This document shows positions 62,161 through 64,000 of a stretch of 64,000 nt of DNA, in pieces. The translations under genes and the position numbers were made by a program. The stretch's first letter is position 1. Each line of letters begins with the position of its first letter. Where the stretch lies: assembly GCA_040389065.1 (NCBI GenBank), contig JAZKAR010000003.1:1-64000 (forward strand). Reading direction: 5' to 3'. The stretch is from JAZKAR01 sp040389065. GTDB taxonomy: Bacteria; Pseudomonadota; Gammaproteobacteria; Burkholderiales; Casimicrobiaceae. The notes beneath the pieces are model-generated. The model did not search any database. It saw only the letters and a list, made by a program, of their open reading frames with translations, and had not been told where the DNA came from.

Positions 62161-62188
62161 AAAAACCCTGCTTACAAGTGGGGTTTTT
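62161..62188 (+). terminator. Intrinsic terminator
   Basis: AAAAACCC and GGGTTTTT with a 12-base loop and T-run follow the glycine-rich RNA-binding gene. Confidence 0.8.
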
Positions 62189-62214
62189 ATTATTTGTATG
62201 ACCCTATTAATTTC

Positions 62215-62248
62215 TTTCTTGACAGAAATTTCAGAATTGTAATAATCT
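62215..62248 (+). promoter_or_regulatory. Promoter/operator abutting the GbsR-like gene
   Basis: TTGACA (62219-62224) is followed by TAATCT (62243-62248, 18-base spacer) or nearby -10 options, placing transcription start within a base or two of the ATG at 62256. The -35 lies in the palindrome TTTCTtgacAGAAA (62215-62228), a candidate autorepressor site. Confidence 0.5.
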
Positions 62249-62255
62249 AGATACT

Positions 62256-62780
62256 ATGGAACTAAAACCTGTTGGACAACGATTTATTCTGCACTGGGGT
62301 GAAATGGGTACCCGTTGGGGTGTCAATCGCACCGTTGCTCAAATTCATGCTCTGCTTTATTTAGCAGGGGTGCCATTGCATGCAGAAGAAATTTCTGAAA
62401 CATTAAGTGTTGCACGCTCAAACGTTAGTAATAGTTTAAAAGAATTGCAAAATTGGAATTTAGTGAAACTTGTGCACGTAAAGGGTGATCGTCGAGATCA
62501 TTTTGAAACGTTATCTGATGTATGGGCTTTATTTAAAATAATTGTTCATGAGCGGCAACAACGTGAGCTTGAACCTACTATTCATACCTTACGAGATTGT
62601 TTGGCTAGTACAGATATTGCTCAAGAAGACTCTTTAACGCAAGCAAAGATTAAAGAAACCCTAGAGTTTATGGAAACATTAACTTGGTGGGGGAATGAAA
62701 TGCTTAAGCTTGATCCTTCCACATTAGTGAAATTAATGAAAATGGGTACAGGAATCCAAAAAATATTAGGGAAAAAATAA
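62256..62780 (+). CDS. GbsR-like MarR-family transcriptional regulator
   Basis: 174 residues. The winged helix lies at about 25-85: HWGEMGTRWGVNRTVAQIHALLYL, PLHAEEISETLSVARSNVSNSLKELQNWNLV (recognition helix) and the wing VKGDRRDHFET. Helical C-terminus with dimer helices. GbsR proteins respond to choline or related compounds, but the effector is unknown here. No ribosome site; the promoter abuts the ATG, so the message may be leaderless. Confidence 0.85.
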   Translation: MELKPVGQRFILHWGEMGTRWGVNRTVAQIHALLYLAGVPLHAEEISETLSVARSNVSNSLKELQNWNLVKLVHVKGDRRDHFETLSDVWALFKIIVHERQQRELEPTIHTLRDCLASTDIAQEDSLTQAKIKETLEFMETLTWWGNEMLKLDPSTLVKLMKMGTGIQKILGKK

Positions 62781-62823
62781 AGGTTGGTTGTGTATTTTTG
62801 ATGGGTGATTCTTTAAGCACAAA

Positions 62824-62884
62824 TCAATAGAGAAAAAATAATTCAATAGAGAAAAAATAATTAACACAACAGGCTATGCCTGTT
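62824..62884 (+). terminator. Tandem 19-bp repeat and terminator hairpin
   Basis: TCAATAGAGAAAAAATAAT occurs twice head to tail (62824-62861). AACAGGC TAT GCCTGTT with following TATTTTTAT then makes a 7-bp stem (62868-62884), ending the GbsR-like gene. The rest of the gap to 63100 shows nothing. Confidence 0.65.
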
Positions 62885-63100
62885 TATTTTTATCTGGATA
62901 TTTCTCTTTTTGCAGAAATTACTGAAATTAAAGGCGGTGGTGCTACTTGGTAATGCTTCCTTTTAAAAATAGCTAGCTCAGCGTCGCTTTGATGTATTGA
63001 TTAAATCAATCAGCAGTATTGAGCGCAGGTAGTAGTGACGTTACAAGCTAACGTTGGTATTAAATTTTAGATGATTTTTCCATCATCGCAGGGGATAAAA

Positions 63101-64000
63101 ATGAAAATTTTATTGATAGGAAGCTCCGGTATGTTGGGGCAATCACTTCTTAAGTGCACGTGGGCCAAGCAACATGAGTGGGTTAGCGTAGCACGAAGAA
63201 TCATGATACCCAATAATCAACTTCAGTTGAGACCGCTGAGCATTGATCTCAACATGCCGCAACTACCAGAATTTTGGGAGGCCGAATTAGAGGGGGTAGA
63301 GGTGGTGATTAATTGTTTGGGTATTATTCGAGAAACTCCGCATCAATCTTTTTCATCCTTACATCATTTGAGCCCAGAGGTTATTTTTAAAGCCGCAGAA
63401 AAAAAAGGAGTGCGCCATATTATTCAAGTTTCGGCTTTAGGGGCAGAGCAAGCAACTGATAAGCTTTTCAGCCACTATCATCGAAGCAAAAAGGCGGCAG
63501 ATGACGTATTAAAAACATTAAGCGTAGCGCATACCACTTTGTATCCAAGTGTTATTTTGTCGCCTACAGGCCAAAGTACGCAGCTTTTTCTGAGCCTTGC
63601 AGCCTTACCTGTTACAAGCTATCCCAACATTGAAGCCCCTCTTCAACCTATTGCGGTAGAGGATGTACTCGCAACCATAGAAAAGCTTATTGATACTATT
63701 GCAAAGAAAGAAACATGCCCCGAAGCATTAATATTAGTAGGCACTACTGCGGTAACGTTACAAACCTTATTAAGTTTGTTTAAACAAGCGTTAGGGCTTC
63801 CTATATTCATGATACCGGTACCGCTTTTTTTAAATATGCTTCTGGCAGAATGTGGTGAATGGAGTACTCGAATTCCTTTTAATCGAGAAATGCTTGCAAT
63901 GCTTAAAGCGGGCAACGCCAGCAATGATCAATACTTGCCAGAGTGGCTGGGGCAACCATTAACGCCACTATCAGTTGCCATACAAAAGGTAGTTATTCCA
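63101..64000 (+). CDS. NAD(P)-binding Rossmann protein (partial, runs off window)
   Basis: 300 codons open to the last base. MKILLIGSSGMLGQSLLK is the Rossmann site, VINCLGIIRETPHQSF and HIIQVSALGAEQATDKLFSHYHRSKKAAD (a YHRSKK Tyr-x-x-x-Lys) follow, then SLAALPVTSYPNIEAPLQPIAVEDVLATIEKL. The order is that of NDUFA9/NmrA-like atypical SDRs. GGGGAT precedes the ATG. Its end and full length lie beyond the window. Confidence 0.83.
   Translation, partial: MKILLIGSSGMLGQSLLKCTWAKQHEWVSVARRIMIPNNQLQLRPLSIDLNMPQLPEFWEAELEGVEVVINCLGIIRETPHQSFSSLHHLSPEVIFKAAEKKGVRHIIQVSALGAEQATDKLFSHYHRSKKAADDVLKTLSVAHTTLYPSVILSPTGQSTQLFLSLAALPVTSYPNIEAPLQPIAVEDVLATIEKLIDTIAKKETCPEALILVGTTAVTLQTLLSLFKQALGLPIFMIPVPLFLNMLLAECGEWSTRIPFNREMLAMLKAGNASNDQYLPEWLGQPLTPLSVAIQKVVIP

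Overview
The window reads as the chromosome of an AT-rich gammaproteobacterium. The ftsY-ftsE-ftsX order, an IS481-type transposase remnant, many hybrid kinases, an HMG-CoA reductase/lyase pair and a squalene synthase fit a Legionellales-like (Legionella/Coxiellaceae) organism. That placement is inference: there is no rRNA, tRNA or other phylogenetic marker here, and I saw no tRNA gene, CRISPR array, prophage or intact insertion sequence.

Layout. 0-7.8 kb: the tail of a glycosyltransferase, a glycogen-debranching-type hydrolase, two GNAT acetyltransferases, a DMT exporter, a divergent MarR/aminotransferase pair and a lipoprotein. 8-26.4 kb: a dense signalling region. It holds a hybrid kinase with two receivers (8095), a one-domain receiver (11178), a receiver-Hpt protein (15709), a hybrid kinase with a c-type-heme CxxCH sensor domain (16543), a receiver fused to a GspE/PilB-type ATPase (18982) and a GAF-HD-GYP phosphodiesterase (24754). 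Set inside it, in very AT-rich DNA, are two tandem small hydrophobic peptides (13567, 13712). They are served by a strong promoter with five TCGTTT boxes spaced one helical turn apart, and are followed by a 455-aa membrane/beta protein of unknown function (14253). 26.6-38.5 kb: accessory genes, including a TetR/epimerase cassette lying between two same-strand pieces of a dead IS481 transposase, a seven-repeat Ig-like lipoprotein, a dual-specificity phosphatase, an RDD membrane protein and an O-acetyltransferase. 38.5-54 kb: squalene/phytoene synthase, a LodA-like quinoprotein oxidase without a visible LodB partner, small metabolic enzymes, mvaA-mvaB, a macrodomain protein, a hydrolase and transporters. 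54.8-64 kb: secreted proteins, ftsX-ftsE-ftsY, pstS with a candidate PHO box, a glycine-rich RRM protein, a GbsR-like regulator and a partial NAD(P)-binding protein.

A short palindromic element recurs throughout. Its ends are TTAGAAGTTACGCAGTT and the inverse, its length is about 70-135 bp, and I count ten full, shrunken or one-ended copies, all between genes. It is probably a non-autonomous mobile or REP/MITE-like family.

How the genes may work together: the receivers, Hpt domains and kinases between 8 and 21 kb have all the residues needed for a multi-step phosphorelay. One output is not DNA binding but a phosphorylation-controlled pilus/secretion ATPase. The HD-GYP protein next door adds c-di-GMP turnover. 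mvaA and mvaB are adjacent, as in mevalonate-degrading operons, so the pair may interconvert mevalonate with acetoacetate and acetyl-CoA.
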